64,000 nucleotides of DNA from Halobacteriales archaeon QS_4_69_31 (GCA_003021655.1 PXRP01000010.1:1-64000), one strand, 5' to 3'. Counted from the stretch's first letter, positions 19,183 to 28,961 are shown. The notes: generated from the sequence alone by a model not told the origin. Program-made: numbers and translations.

Positions 19183-19836
19183 CCGGTGGGTCGGTTCGGG
19201 CTCGGGGTCGTCGGGGACCTCCCCGTGCGGGCGGTCGAGCGGCACCCAGACGGACACCATCCCGATGCGGGACGCGCCGGCGACGTCGTGGTCCAGCGAG
19301 TCGCCGACGTAGACCGTCCGCTCCGGCGTCGCGTCGAGCGCCGCCAGGGCTTCCCGGAAGGGCGCGGGATCCGGTTTCGGGGGCGTTCCGGCCTGCGGGT
19401 CACAGAAGACGGTCACGTCGAAAGCGTCGGCGATACCGAGGCGTTCGAGTTTGGCGGTCTGGGTCGCTTCGCCGCCGTTCGTGACGAGGCCGACGGCAGC
19501 GTGCTCGCGGGCGCGTGCCAGCGCCCGCTGGGCACCCTCGCGGAAGCGGACGGCGGTCTCGTCGACGACCTCGACGGTCGCCTCGGCGAGTGCCGGCGCG
19601 TGTGCGGGGTCGCCACCCACGTCGGCGGCCACGGCCCGGTAGAGGTTCTCGTAGAAGCCCCGCTGTGAATCCGCGACCGCGATGTCCTCTCCGTCGACTG
19701 CCCGGACGTCCGCCGGCGAGAAGAACGGCTCGACGTCTACGCGTTCGAAGACCGCCTCGTGGATCTCGTGGTCGCTTTGCTCGCTCACACAGAGGGTGCT
19801 GTCGAGGTCGAACAGGACGGCGTCGCGGGCGGGCAT
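19147..19836 (-). CDS. HAD family hydrolase (phosphatase)
   Basis: 229 aa. HAD motif I FDLDSTLC gives nucleophile Asp10 and Asp12; motif II is LVTNGG; motif III lysine lies in PKPDPAPF; motif IV is GDSLDHDVAGA. The cap is a small helical domain, so this is a subclass I phosphatase or phosphonatase-like enzyme acting on a small cytosolic phosphate; substrate unknown. The element at 41818-43478 carries a clear paralogue of the same length and layout (42592-43326), differing mainly in base composition and codon use. Its last codons are duplicated just past the stop (19071-19108). Confidence 0.92.
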   Translation of the reverse strand: MPARDAVLFDLDSTLCVSEQSDHEIHEAVFERVDVEPFFSPADVRAVDGEDIAVADSQRGFYENLYRAVAADVGGDPAHAPALAEATVEVVDETAVRFREGAQRALARAREHAAVGLVTNGGEATQTAKLERLGIADAFDVTVFCDPQAGTPPKPDPAPFREALAALDATPERTVYVGDSLDHDVAGASRIGMVSVWVPLDRPHGEVPDDPEPEPTHRVDSPADLTRVL

Positions 19837-20019
19837 GCCCTGGCTGTCAGCCCGCCCGCACCTCAATCTTTTCACGCTGTGTGGAACGATTCGAGGATCC
19901 CGAAATGGGGGCGAGTCCCGGACCAGGAGAACTCCGTTCCCCGCTCGCGTTTCCGAGGCCTCCCTTCGGTCGGCCTCGCCATCGTCACGTTCAAATCCGA
20001 CCCCCGCGAGCGTGAGGAT

Positions 20020-21195
20020 ATGACACGGCAAGTGTGGCTCAAGGCCGACGACGAGGTCGGCGACTGGGAGGCGCGCAAGCGCCGGATCACCGCCGGCCTC
20101 GAGGCCGGCGTCGACTGGGTGCTCGTCGACGAGGGCGACGTCGCCCGCGTCCGGGACCTTGGCACGGTCAGCGTCGCGGCGTTCTCGAACGGCGACGTCC
20201 ACGTGATGGACGCCGAGGCGAGCGAGGACACCGACCCCGACGTCGCGGTCGTCGGCAAGGACGGCGAGGGCGACGGCACGATGGACATGCCCGGCGACTT
20301 CGCCGGGTCGGCGGACCTCTCGGTGCTCCGCCAGGAGGACAAGGCCGACGCGGGCTACGTCCGCATCCTCGACGAGCGCTACGAGGAGTTCGCCGAGGCC
20401 GTCGCCGCCGACGCCGAGTACACCATCATCGTCGGCGAGGACTGGCAGATCATCCCTCTCGAAAACCTCATCGCGCGCATCGGCGACGAGACGACGCTGG
20501 TCGCCGGCGTCCAGTCCGCGGCGGAGGCCAGGACCGCCTACGAGACCCTGGAGATCGGCGCCGACGCGGTCCTGCTCGACTCGGACGACCCCGACGAGAT
20601 CCGCGAGACCGTCGCCGTCCGCGACGAACAGCGCCGCGAGGAACTGACCCTGACCCACGCAGCGGTCACCGAAATCGAACAGACAGGATCGGCCGACCGC
20701 GTCTGTATCGACACCGGGAGCCTGATGGACCACGACGAGGGGATGCTCGTCGGGTCGATGAGTCGGGGGCTCTTTTTCGTCCACGCCGAGACCGCCGAGT
20801 CGCCCTACGTCGCCTCCCGCCCGTTCCGCGTGAACGCCGGGGCCGTCCACGCCTACGTCCGCACGCCGGACGGCGGGACGAAATACCTCTCGGAACTGGA
20901 GGCGGGCGACGAGGTCCAGGTCGTCGACACCGCCGGCCACACCCGCGAGGCCATCGTCGGTCGCTCGAAGATCGAGAAACGCCCGATGTTCCGCGTCACC
21001 GCGGAGGTCGAGACCGACGACGGCGTCGACCGGATCAGCACGCTCCTCCAGAACGCAGAGACGATCACGGTCGCCACCAGCGAGGGCCGCAAGGCCGTCA
21101 CCGACGTCGAACCCGGCGACGAACTGGTCGTCTACTACGAGGACACCGCCCGCCACTTCGGCGAGGCCGTCGAGGAGTCGATCATCGAGAAGTGA
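20020..21195 (+). CDS. 3-Dehydroquinate synthase II (archaeal)
   Basis: 391 aa. Converts the ADTH synthase product to 3-dehydroquinate with NAD. The N-terminal MTRQVWLKAD, the internal IVGEDWQIIPLENLIA, VLLDSDDPDEI and the VGSMSRGLFFVHAE-type glycine-rich segment are characteristic of this family. It replaces bacterial AroB in archaea. Starting ATG at 20020 rather than the open frame from 19759; a TTCAAATC box lies at 19990-19997, about 27 nt upstream. The glycosyltransferase at 21233 follows by 37 bp with its own GGAGG sequence. Confidence 0.93.
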   Translation: MTRQVWLKADDEVGDWEARKRRITAGLEAGVDWVLVDEGDVARVRDLGTVSVAAFSNGDVHVMDAEASEDTDPDVAVVGKDGEGDGTMDMPGDFAGSADLSVLRQEDKADAGYVRILDERYEEFAEAVAADAEYTIIVGEDWQIIPLENLIARIGDETTLVAGVQSAAEARTAYETLEIGADAVLLDSDDPDEIRETVAVRDEQRREELTLTHAAVTEIEQTGSADRVCIDTGSLMDHDEGMLVGSMSRGLFFVHAETAESPYVASRPFRVNAGAVHAYVRTPDGGTKYLSELEAGDEVQVVDTAGHTREAIVGRSKIEKRPMFRVTAEVETDDGVDRISTLLQNAETITVATSEGRKAVTDVEPGDELVVYYEDTARHFGEAVEESIIEK

Positions 21196-21232
21196 CCGAC
21201 CCGGAGGTCCCGGCGGCCCGGCGGGAGGACGG

Positions 21233-22234
21233 ATGAAGGTCAGCCACTACTTCGAGTGGGAGGACGCCGTCACCGGCGGGTTCGCCCAGTCGGTCAGCAA
21301 CCAGCGAAAGATACTCGACCGCCACGGCATCGAGTACACCACCGACCCCACCACCGACGCCGACCTCCTCCATCTCAACAACACGGGCCCGCGGTCGGTC
21401 TACTGGGCGAAACGCGCCCGGCGTGCGGGGGTGCCGGTGGTGGCTCACACCCACAACACCGCGGCGGACTTCCGGGACAGTTTCGTCTTCTCGAACGTGC
21501 TCGCTTACCCCCTCAAGCCGTGGCTGGCCTACGCCTACTCCCAGGCCGACCACCTGGTCTGTCCCTCCGGGCACAACCAGGCCGTGGTCGCCGAGTACAC
21601 CGACACGCCCTCGACGGTCATCTCGAACGGCTTCGACGCCGAGCGGTTCGCGGGGTACGACGACCCCGGCCTGCGCCGGGAGTACCTCGACCGCTACGGC
21701 CTGGAGCCGCCGGTCGTGTTCATGTTCGGGCACGTCATCAAGCGCAAGGGCCTGCGGACCTTCGTCGAGACGGCCCGCGCGATGCCCGCCGTCGATTTCG
21801 CGTGGTTCGGCTACGTCAACCCCACGGGCGGCCGCCTCGACCGGTTCCTCCAGCCCCGCGAGACCCGCAAACTCGTCGCCGAGTCGCCCGACAACTGTGC
21901 GTTCACCGGCTACATCAAGGACCCGCGTGGCGCGGTGGCGGCCGGCGACGTCCTCTTCTGGCCCTCGACGAACGAGAACGAGGGGATGGCGCTCCTGGAG
22001 GCGATGCACTGCGGGAAACCGCCCGTCATCCGGTCGATCCCGACCTACGACTGGCTCGAAGACGGGGTGAACTGCCTCAAGGCCACCGACGAGTTCGTCG
22101 AGCCGCTCCAACGACTCTGTGCGGACGACCAGTTGCGCGAGCGCATCGGGAGCGCCGCCGCCGAGACCAGCGAGCAGTTCTCGCTCGAGGCCGTCGGGGA
22201 GAAGCTCGTCGCGCTCTACGAGCGACTGGTCTAG
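21233..22234 (+). CDS. Family 4-type glycosyltransferase
   Basis: 333-aa GT-B enzyme. The N-terminal domain contains HYFEWEDAVTGG and an HTHNTAAD segment; the C-terminal domain has VVFMFGHVIKRKG and the donor-binding FWPSTNENEGMALLEAM loop with the E-x7-E pattern. Donor and acceptor are unknown; membrane glycolipid or surface glycan synthesis is plausible. A GGAGG 6-8 nt before the ATG decides the start and suggests co-transcription with 3-dehydroquinate synthase II. Confidence 0.85.
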   Translation: MKVSHYFEWEDAVTGGFAQSVSNQRKILDRHGIEYTTDPTTDADLLHLNNTGPRSVYWAKRARRAGVPVVAHTHNTAADFRDSFVFSNVLAYPLKPWLAYAYSQADHLVCPSGHNQAVVAEYTDTPSTVISNGFDAERFAGYDDPGLRREYLDRYGLEPPVVFMFGHVIKRKGLRTFVETARAMPAVDFAWFGYVNPTGGRLDRFLQPRETRKLVAESPDNCAFTGYIKDPRGAVAAGDVLFWPSTNENEGMALLEAMHCGKPPVIRSIPTYDWLEDGVNCLKATDEFVEPLQRLCADDQLRERIGSAAAETSEQFSLEAVGEKLVALYERLV

Positions 22235-22383
22235 ACGACCCCGCCGGTCGCGACTGGCTTCGGTGACCCCCTCCGGGACGCTCCCGCCGCGCTACGGGCG
22301 GAGCGGGCCGGCCTCTCTGGGCCTGTCTCCGGCGGCAGTACGGGTAGGGCGGGCCGAGCACCCCGGGCTTTCCCCCGGCGGCG

Positions 22384-22998
22384 TTAGCGGTGGTCGGTGT
22401 CCCCGGAGCAATCGAGTCGCCAGCCGTCGCCGTCGCGTTCGATGCGGGTCAGCCCACAGAGGGGCGTCTCGACGCCGTCGGCCGACCCGACGAGTCCCGC
22501 GACGGCGCCGCCGACAGTAAGGCCGTGGCCGACGAGCAACACGGTCCCCGGGGTCGTCTCCGCGATACGTCTGGCGGTTTCGCCGGCCCGCGCTATGGCC
22601 TCGTCGTGGCTCTCGGGGAACTCGGGGACGACAAGCGGGTCGTGGTCGAGCACGACGGGGTCGAACCACTCGGCCAGTCGCTCGCGCGGGACGGTCTCTG
22701 GGTCGGCGTCGAACCACTCGGGGTTGCGGTGTTCGCCCAGCCCCGGTTCGAGGGCGACGTCGTCGCCGGTCTCGCGGCAGACCTCCTCGGCCGTCTCGAC
22801 GGTGCGGAGAAACGGGGACGCGTAGACGGCGTCGAACGCGACGCCGGACTCGACGAACCGGCGGCCGACCCGCCAGGCGGCCCACCGCCCCAGGTCCGTC
22901 AGCGGCGGGTCGTGGACGCGGTCGGCCCGCTGCTCCCAGTCGGGGTCTACGCTGTCCTGTCGCTGGCCGTGTCTCACGACCCAAACGGTCTCTGCCAT
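22384..22998 (-). CDS. Histidine phosphatase family protein
   Basis: 204 aa. The RHG catalytic motif is at 9-11 (VVRHGQ), with His10 as nucleophile; a second conserved His lies in LLVGHGLTVGG near residue 160. The family includes phosphoglycerate mutases, SixA and small-molecule phosphatases; substrate cannot be told. Convergent with the glycosyltransferase. The 149-bp gap holds diverged copies of a roughly 40-bp unit beginning just after the stop, a weak gene-tail repeat. Confidence 0.9.
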   Translation of the reverse strand: MAETVWVVRHGQRQDSVDPDWEQRADRVHDPPLTDLGRWAAWRVGRRFVESGVAFDAVYASPFLRTVETAEEVCRETGDDVALEPGLGEHRNPEWFDADPETVPRERLAEWFDPVVLDHDPLVVPEFPESHDEAIARAGETARRIAETTPGTVLLVGHGLTVGGAVAGLVGSADGVETPLCGLTRIERDGDGWRLDCSGDTDHR

Positions 22999-23044
22999 CG
23001 GATCTCGCTGCGCGCTCCGGCCGGAATTCGGTTACGGTCGGGAC

Positions 23045-23614
23045 CTACTCCTCCGAGGCGGCGGGGTTCTGGACCCACTTCTTCTCGACGTCGCGGTTGG
23101 CGAGGACTATCAGTGAGCCGTCGTCGGCCCGGATACGCGTCTTCCGGAGGTCGATACCCTGGACCGTTCCGGTGACCGAGGCCGTCTCCACCAGGTCCCC
23201 CTCGTGGAAGTCGGGGTCCCGGAGCAGGTAGACCCCTGCGACGGTGTCGGCGATCATCTCCTTGAGCGCGAACGCGACACCCAGGCCGATGAAGCCGGCG
23301 GCGGTCCCCAGGCTGGCCGCGACGTCGCTCATCCCGACTATCTTCAACAGCGTGAGCACGACGCCGAACCAGAGGAACACGCCGACCACGGTCACGAACA
23401 GGTCCACGATGAGCGTCTGGTCCTCGGGATAGATACGGTCGAAGACGGACCGAACGACCGCCAGGACGGCCTTGATCAGGAGGTAGGCGAGCACGAGGAA
23501 GATGATGCCCGAAACGACGTCGGGAGCGGCGTCGACCAGCCCCGCGACGACCTCCCTGATGATGGTCTCGACGACCGGCTCTCCGACCGGCTGTGGCGTA
23601 GGCTCCTGTGTCAT
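23045..23614 (-). CDS. Small mechanosensitive channel (MscS family)
   Basis: 189 aa with two to three membrane segments (about 35-60, 72-98, 100-118). The pore helix contains LGTAAGFIGLGVAFAL and is followed by the MscS beta domain (VAGVYLLRDPDFHEGDLVE). It lacks the large cytoplasmic vestibule after the beta domain, so it is a minimal form. Gated by membrane tension in hypo-osmotic shock, important for halophiles. Confidence 0.88.
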   Translation of the reverse strand: MTQEPTPQPVGEPVVETIIREVVAGLVDAAPDVVSGIIFLVLAYLLIKAVLAVVRSVFDRIYPEDQTLIVDLFVTVVGVFLWFGVVLTLLKIVGMSDVAASLGTAAGFIGLGVAFALKEMIADTVAGVYLLRDPDFHEGDLVETASVTGTVQGIDLRKTRIRADDGSLIVLANRDVEKKWVQNPAASEE

Positions 23615-23675
23615 CGCCCACGTGTACTCGCGAACGACATAAGTCGGTTCGGCCCCGCGCGCCGGCCCGGCCGCC

Positions 23676-24080
23676 TCAGGAGTCGCCGCCGGGTTCGAGG
23701 CGTTCGGTACACCAGTGACAGAAGTCGAGGTCGGGGTCGACGTCCTTCCCGCAGTGGGGGCAGGTCGTCCCCTCCACGACCGCGGACTGCTCGTTGCGGC
23801 GTTTGGCGACCCAGTAGGCGTCGACCATCGAGAAGAAGGTGATAGAGACCAGCGCCAGGGCGGCCTCCGGGGGGATCTGTTCGGCGGCGGTGACGAGTGC
23901 CTCGACCGACAGCCCCTGCGGGACGGCGCCGTCCGGGATCAGCAGCGTCGAACTCGTGACGACGAGGAAAAACCACACGAGCGCACGCAGCCACTCGCGG
24001 AGGTAGACGTGGCCCAGCCCGGGGTAGAGGAAGGCGAGCAGTGCCGCGAGCCAGGGTCGTTTGTCCGTGCGAGTGCTCAC
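23676..24080 (-). CDS. Membrane protein with C-terminal zinc ribbon
   Basis: 134 aa with hydrophobic segments around 10-27, 30-50 and 72-90, then a zinc ribbon CPHC...CHWC near the end. Membrane proteins with a terminal double-CxxC ribbon are frequent in haloarchaea and mostly uncharacterised. No function is inferred. It sits between MscS and aroD on the same strand. Confidence 0.75.
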   Translation of the reverse strand: MSTRTDKRPWLAALLAFLYPGLGHVYLREWLRALVWFFLVVTSSTLLIPDGAVPQGLSVEALVTAAEQIPPEAALALVSITFFSMVDAYWVAKRRNEQSAVVEGTTCPHCGKDVDPDLDFCHWCTERLEPGGDS

Positions 24081-24125
24081 TGTCCCGTCCTGAACGTCGT
24101 GCTCGGCGGGTTGTTAACCTTGCGA

Positions 24126-24848
24126 CTACGCCGAACGGCCGCGTTCACCGCTCTGGAGGCGTTCGACGAGGGTCGCGAGCGTCCCGAGGTCGTACTGCCC
24201 GGGGGCGGTCGCCTCCGCCGGGTCGACCGGCGCGTAGCCGATCCGCGAGCCATACAGCGGCGCGACCGCACGCGAGTGGCGGCCGGCCTCGCCCATCGCC
24301 ATCGTCGCGACCGTCTCGCCGCGCGTCGTCGCCCGCCAGGTGACCGCCAGCAGGTCGAGCACGTCGCCCGGCCCCTCGGCGGTGACGGCGAGTTTGGCCA
24401 CGTCACCCCAGGCGGCCGCCTCGGCCAGGAGCTCCCGGAGCCGGTCGCAGTGGGGCGTCCCCTCGAAGTCGTGGGTCGAGACGACCACCGCCGCCTCGCT
24501 TGCCGCGTCCTCAACGAGCGCGGCGGCCGCTTCGGGGTCGACCGCCCCCTCGATCTCGCCGGCGAGCGCGGCCAGTTCCACGTCGACCGCGGCGACGGCC
24601 TCGTGGTCGACCGCCGCCCGGAGCCTGTCGACGCGCTCGACTCCGGGGTCGGCCTCGCCACCCTCCCAGGTCGGGCGGTTGGTCGCGACCAGCGGCAACC
24701 GGCCGTCGTAGCCCGCGAGCGCGTCCAGCGGGTCGGTCGCCAGGTCCATGCGGAACTCGACGGCGTCGGCACGCCCGCGGGCCGCGGGTTCGTCCGCCAG
24801 GTCCGTCGTCGCGGCGGCGAGGACGAACGACGAGAACTCCAGGTCCAT
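24126..24848 (-). CDS. aroD: 3-Dehydroquinate dehydratase, type I
   Basis: 240-aa TIM barrel. Catalytic His in VVVSTHDFEGTP and Schiff-base Lys in GDVAKLAV are present, with MAMGEAGRHSRAVAPLYGS forming the phosphate/carboxylate end. Converts 3-dehydroquinate to 3-dehydroshikimate, step three of the pathway whose first two archaeal enzymes are at 17604 and 20020. Completes the chorismate part of the aromatic region. Confidence 0.94.
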   Translation of the reverse strand: MDLEFSSFVLAAATTDLADEPAARGRADAVEFRMDLATDPLDALAGYDGRLPLVATNRPTWEGGEADPGVERVDRLRAAVDHEAVAAVDVELAALAGEIEGAVDPEAAAALVEDAASEAAVVVSTHDFEGTPHCDRLRELLAEAAAWGDVAKLAVTAEGPGDVLDLLAVTWRATTRGETVATMAMGEAGRHSRAVAPLYGSRIGYAPVDPAEATAPGQYDLGTLATLVERLQSGERGRSA

Positions 24849-24979
24849 GGACGACGCTACTGACGAGAGCGAGAAAAAACGACCGGCTCCGGCCGGAACG
24901 GGGTCGCCGGGGGATCGATGCCGGGTCGTCGACGGGGCGGAACCGACGCCAGGTCGCGGTCGGGGACGAGCGGCCCCGC

Positions 24980-25879
24980 TCAGCGCAGGTCGCGGACGAG
25001 GTCGCGGATCTCGTTGATCTGGGCGGTCTGCCGGCGGTTGGCGGTGGCGACGCGTTCGGTCTCGTCGGCGACCTCCTGGGCGCTCTCGGCGGTCCCGTCG
25101 ACCATCGAGGCGACTTCCTCGGTGGAGGCGGCCTGTTCGTCGGTGGCGCTGGCGACCTCCTGGGCGCCTTGGACGGCCTCCTCGACGGCCTCGTCGATCC
25201 GGCGGAGGATCTCGACGGTCTCGTCGACCTGGTCGATGCCGGACTCGACCTGGTCGTTGGCGTGGTCGATGCTCTCGACGGTCTCCTCGGTATCGGACTT
25301 GATGTTCGAAACCAGTTGCTCGATCTCGGCGGCGTTCTGCTGGGACTCCTCGGCGAGGCTCTTGACCTCGTCGGCGACGACGGCAAAGCCCTCGCCGGCC
25401 TCGCCGGCGCGGGCGGCCTCGATAGAGGCGTTCAGCGCCAGCATGTTCGTCTGGTCGGCGATGTCGTTGATGACCTCGACGATCGCGTCGATCTCGTCGA
25501 TGCGGTCACGGAGCTGTGTGACGTCCGCGGAGACGTCGGAGGTGGCGTCGTCGACGGCCTCCATGGCGTCGATGGCGTCGTCGGCGACGTCCCGGCCCTC
25601 GTCGGCGAGGTCGCGGGCCTCCTCGCTGACCTGCCGAACCTGGCTGGCGCTGGAGGCGACCTCCTCGACGGTCGCGCTCAGGTTCGACATCTCGCTGGCG
25701 ACCTCGCGCATGTTCTCGGACTGCTCGTCGGCGAGGTCGCTGATCTGCTGGGTGCTGTCCGAGACGTCTTCCGACGTCTCCAGGAGTTCGTCGATAGACC
25801 GGCCCAACTCCTCGACTGTCATTTCCCCGCCCCCGGCCACGTCGAGCGTGCTGCCGGGGTCGCCCATGTCGGAAGCCAT
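24980..25879 (-). CDS. Soluble methyl-accepting chemotaxis-type transducer
   Basis: 299 aa, almost all helical coiled coil, with the signalling-domain tip sequence [21 protein letters not shown] and [12 protein letters not shown]-like [17 protein letters not shown]. There is no membrane segment and no recognisable sensor domain; only about 25 residues precede the coiled coil. Such soluble transducers dock to CheA/CheW or modulate arrays. Other in-frame starts at 25867 (MGDPGS) and 25820 (MTVEEL) are possible. No che genes are in the window. Confidence 0.85.
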   Translation of the reverse strand: MASDMGDPGSTLDVAGGGEMTVEELGRSIDELLETSEDVSDSTQQISDLADEQSENMREVASEMSNLSATVEEVASSASQVRQVSEEARDLADEGRDVADDAIDAMEAVDDATSDVSADVTQLRDRIDEIDAIVEVINDIADQTNMLALNASIEAARAGEAGEGFAVVADEVKSLAEESQQNAAEIEQLVSNIKSDTEETVESIDHANDQVESGIDQVDETVEILRRIDEAVEEAVQGAQEVASATDEQAASTEEVASMVDGTAESAQEVADETERVATANRRQTAQINEIRDLVRDLR

Positions 25880-25960
25880 TGACGGAATCAGCGACGGCCC
25901 GAGATTAAACGTGACCCCGCAGTTATCAGGCGTGATTTTACCGCGCGTGGCGCCTGGGGT

Positions 25961-26917
25961 TCAGGCCGCCGTGAGACCCTGCTCGGCCTCGAGGAGTTCG
26001 TGGTATCGGTTGCGGATGGTGACCTCGGAGATGTCGGCGACCTCCGAGACGACGGCCTGGGTCGTCTTCTCGTTGGTCAGGAGCGCGGCGGCGTAGACGG
26101 CGGCCGCGGCCAGGCCGACCGGCGACTTGCCCGAGTGGACGCCCTGCTCTTTGGCGTTCTGTAGCAGCGTCCGCGCGCGGTGTTCGGCCTCGTCGGACAT
26201 CTCCAGCGACGAGGCGAACCGCGGGACGTAGCTCTCGGGGTCGGCCGGCTGGACCTCCAGGCCCAGTTCGCGGATGACGTACCTGTAGGTGCGTGCGATC
26301 TCCGATTTCTCGACGCGGGAGACCTCGGTGATCTCGTCGAGGCTCCGGGGCACCCCGGCCTGGCGGGCGGCGGCGTAAACCGCCGCCGTCGAGACGCCTT
26401 CGATGGAACGGCCCGGCAGGAGGTCCTCGTCCAGCGCGCGCCGGTAGATGACGCTGGCGGTCTCGCGGACGTTCTCGGGGAGGCCGAGCGCCGAGGCCAT
26501 CCGGTCGATCTCGCCCAGTGCCTGCTTGAGGTTGCGCTCCTTGGAATCGCGGGTGCGGAACCGCTCGTTCCACTTGCGCAGGCGCTGCATCTTCTGGCGC
26601 TGGTTCGACGACAGCGAGTTGCCGTAGGCGTCCTGGTCGCGCCAGTCGATGTTCGTCGAGAGGCCCTTGTCGTGCATCATGTTCGTCGTCGGCGCGCCGA
26701 CGCGGGACTTCTCGTCTTTCTCTGCGGCGTCGAAGGCCCGCCACTCGGGGCCGCGGTCTATCTCGTCGGTCTCGACGACCAGCCCACACTCCCCACAGAC
26801 CGTCTCCCCCCGTTCCTCGTCCATCACGAGATTCCCGGCACACTCCGGGCAGGCCTCGTCGGCTCGTTCGTCGGTCGATTCGTCCGCCTCTCTCGTCCGA
26901 AGTCGTGAATCAGTCAT
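25961..26917 (-). CDS. tfb: Transcription initiation factor TFB
   Basis: 318 aa. N-terminal zinc ribbon CPEC...CGEC (about 22-45), B-reader/linker, then two cyclin-fold repeats (about 115-210 and 215-310) of the TFIIB core. Recruits RNA polymerase to TBP-bound promoters. Haloarchaea usually carry several TFBs; which one this is cannot be said. Two TATA-like boxes lie upstream (27000-27008 and 27080-27090). Confidence 0.95.
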   Translation of the reverse strand: MTDSRLRTREADESTDERADEACPECAGNLVMDEERGETVCGECGLVVETDEIDRGPEWRAFDAAEKDEKSRVGAPTTNMMHDKGLSTNIDWRDQDAYGNSLSSNQRQKMQRLRKWNERFRTRDSKERNLKQALGEIDRMASALGLPENVRETASVIYRRALDEDLLPGRSIEGVSTAAVYAAARQAGVPRSLDEITEVSRVEKSEIARTYRYVIRELGLEVQPADPESYVPRFASSLEMSDEAEHRARTLLQNAKEQGVHSGKSPVGLAAAAVYAAALLTNEKTTQAVVSEVADISEVTIRNRYHELLEAEQGLTAA

Positions 26918-26999
26918 GGCTGTGCGCGTGCTATCCGGGGTCGGCAGATCCAGGGAAAACCCGGACGCGTATTCGGTGACTTACACTGTCTCCGAAAAA

Positions 27000-27090
27000 G
27001 ATATAAGTCTTTTGGTGTTCCGACACAGACCCGCGAGAAACCGGCGAATGTCCCCGATGACGTGTGGGAACACCTCTCGTATTTATATTC
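27000..27090 (-). promoter_or_regulatory. Two TATA-like boxes upstream of tfb
   Basis: Minus-strand CTTATATC at about 27000-27008 and ATATAAAT at 27080-27090. They predict start sites about 58 and 140 nt upstream of the ATG, so the tfb mRNA would have a real 5' leader, unusual among the mostly leaderless genes here. Confidence 0.45.
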
Positions 27091-27116
27091 GACACGTCGC
27101 TGGCAGCCCGCGAGTG

Positions 27117-28961
27117 TCAGTCCTCGGTCGCGGCGGCCTCGACCTCGCCGGCGTCGCGGCTCTCCTCGACGGCCTCGGTGAGCGAGACGTTGAGCCACGC
27201 CATCGAGACGAGGCCGCCGACGATCGTGACGGCGTTTTTGACGACGTGGTCGACGACCGAGATGGCGAAGGCGACGGGGGCGGTCACGGGGGTCAGTCCG
27301 AAGACGATCAGCGTGAACGCCCCCTCGTAGAGGCCGATCCCGCCGGGCGACAGGGGGAGGACCTTCGCGAGGTTGCCGACGCTGACGGCGAAAAAGGCCA
27401 TCGCCACGAGCGCGGGCGTCACGGTCTCGCCGAAGGCCGCGAAGACGACCAGCGCGGTGGCCACGTCGACGACCCAGATCGCGAGGCTGCCGGCGCCGAC
27501 GCGGGCGAACGCCGCGCGGTCGCTGACCACCGTCTGGACGTCCCCGACGAACTGCTCGATGGCGCCCGCGACGTAGTCGGCGTAGGAGTCGTTGCTGACC
27601 GCGGTGACCGTCCGGTAGACGTAGTCGGTGTCGTACCGCGCGCCGACCAGGATCGCGGCGACGGCGACGACGGCCGCCCCCCCGACGGCCGCCGCGACCC
27701 GCAGCGCCGTCCGGGCGGCCGCGCCGGGGTTTATCGTCTCGCCGCCGATCGTCACCGGCGGGACCTCCGCGGCGACCGCCTGTACGATCTGGTCGGTCCC
27801 GCCGGTGACGACCAGTCCCACCAGCACCGTGCCCGCGAGCACCGTGATCGCGAGCAGGTCGAACACCCGTTCGACGGCCAGGGACGCGAACCCGCTGGGG
27901 TAGGGGACGCCCCGGCGGGCCTTCACGACGTAGGCGCGGACGCCGTCGCCGAGTCGCGCGGGAAAGACCAGGTTCCCCGTCTGGCTGATGAATATCGCGC
28001 CCGTCAGGAACCACGTGTCCCCCGGGAAACCCAGGCGGTCCAGGATATCGCGGTAGCGCAACCCCCGGAGCGGCCACGACAGGAGATAGACGAGCCCCGA
28101 GGCGCCCACCAGCACGGGGTCGGCATCGCTCATCGCGTCGAAGACCGCCTCCAGGTCGAAGACGACCACCACCGCCACGACGAGCGCGAGCACCACGAGC
28201 ACGGACCCGGCGGCCATACTCACCCGGCGGGTGATCCGCGGACTCACTGACAGTTGCCACCAGGTCCGCAGTATCTGGCTGCCCATCCCGAAGACGTCCC
28301 GCACGAGGTCGACTTTCGTGTCGCCTCTCGGTTCCCACTCGACGGGGAACTCCCTGACTCGCAGGCCCCGGCGCTGGGCGCGCACCAGCATCTCGGTGTC
28401 CCAGAACCAGTGTTCGTCCTCGACGGCGTCGCGCAGCTCCTCGACGGCCGCCCGCGAGAAGGCCTTGAACCCACACTGGTGGTCCTGCAGGTCCGACCGC
28501 AGGAACAGCCGCACCAGCGTGTTGTACCCCAGGCTGGAGACCGCACGCTCGGTCGGCCGCTCGGCCCTGTTCCCGGGGAGCCACCGCGACCCCGTCGCGA
28601 TATCGCACTCGCCCGAGCGGACGCTCTCGACCAGTTCCTCGAGGTGGCGCATGTCCGTCGCCATGTCGGTGTCGAAGTAGACCAGCGTGTCACCGGCCGC
28701 GCGCTCGAAAGCGAACTCCAGAGCGCCGCCCCGGCCCAACCGATCGTCGCTGTGGAGGTGTCTGACCCGCTCGTCACCGGCGGCGAGCCGTTCGGCGATC
28801 TCCGGCGTGCGGTCGGTGCAGCCGTCCTCGGCGACGACCACCTCGAAGGCGTCGTCGGGCAGAAACGAGGCGAGCGTCTCGACCGTGACCCGCACGGTCC
28901 GCTCGATGGCCTCCTCCTCGTTGTACGCGGGGAGGACGACGCTCACCTCGACGTCGCTCAT
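27117..28961 (-). CDS. aglD: AglD-type dolichol-phosphate glycosyltransferase with flippase-like membrane domain
   Basis: 614 aa. Residues 1-about 240 are a GT2 (GT-A) domain with VSVVLPAYNEEEAIE, a DTDMATD metal-binding DxD, and the CGFKAF and HWFWDTEML segments of dolichol-phosphate sugar transferases. Residues about 245-590 hold roughly eight membrane segments of the lysylphosphatidylglycerol-synthase/UPF0104 type, ending PLSPGGIGLYEGA-like. In Haloferax volcanii AglD attaches the last sugar of the S-layer glycan; this length and layout match. Sugar and partner genes cannot be seen here. Confidence 0.85.
   Translation of the reverse strand: MSDVEVSVVLPAYNEEEAIERTVRVTVETLASFLPDDAFEVVVAEDGCTDRTPEIAERLAAGDERVRHLHSDDRLGRGGALEFAFERAAGDTLVYFDTDMATDMRHLEELVESVRSGECDIATGSRWLPGNRAERPTERAVSSLGYNTLVRLFLRSDLQDHQCGFKAFSRAAVEELRDAVEDEHWFWDTEMLVRAQRRGLRVREFPVEWEPRGDTKVDLVRDVFGMGSQILRTWWQLSVSPRITRRVSMAAGSVLVVLALVVAVVVVFDLEAVFDAMSDADPVLVGASGLVYLLSWPLRGLRYRDILDRLGFPGDTWFLTGAIFISQTGNLVFPARLGDGVRAYVVKARRGVPYPSGFASLAVERVFDLLAITVLAGTVLVGLVVTGGTDQIVQAVAAEVPPVTIGGETINPGAAARTALRVAAAVGGAAVVAVAAILVGARYDTDYVYRTVTAVSNDSYADYVAGAIEQFVGDVQTVVSDRAAFARVGAGSLAIWVVDVATALVVFAAFGETVTPALVAMAFFAVSVGNLAKVLPLSPGGIGLYEGAFTLIVFGLTPVTAPVAFAISVVDHVVKNAVTIVGGLVSMAWLNVSLTEAVEESRDAGEVEAAATED

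Noticed and set aside
19147-21156. Very long minus-strand frame (669 codons) covering the HAD gene and beyond
   Set aside because: Only the last 229 codons show HAD motifs; the rest is the antisense of 3-dehydroquinate synthase II, opened by the high GC content.
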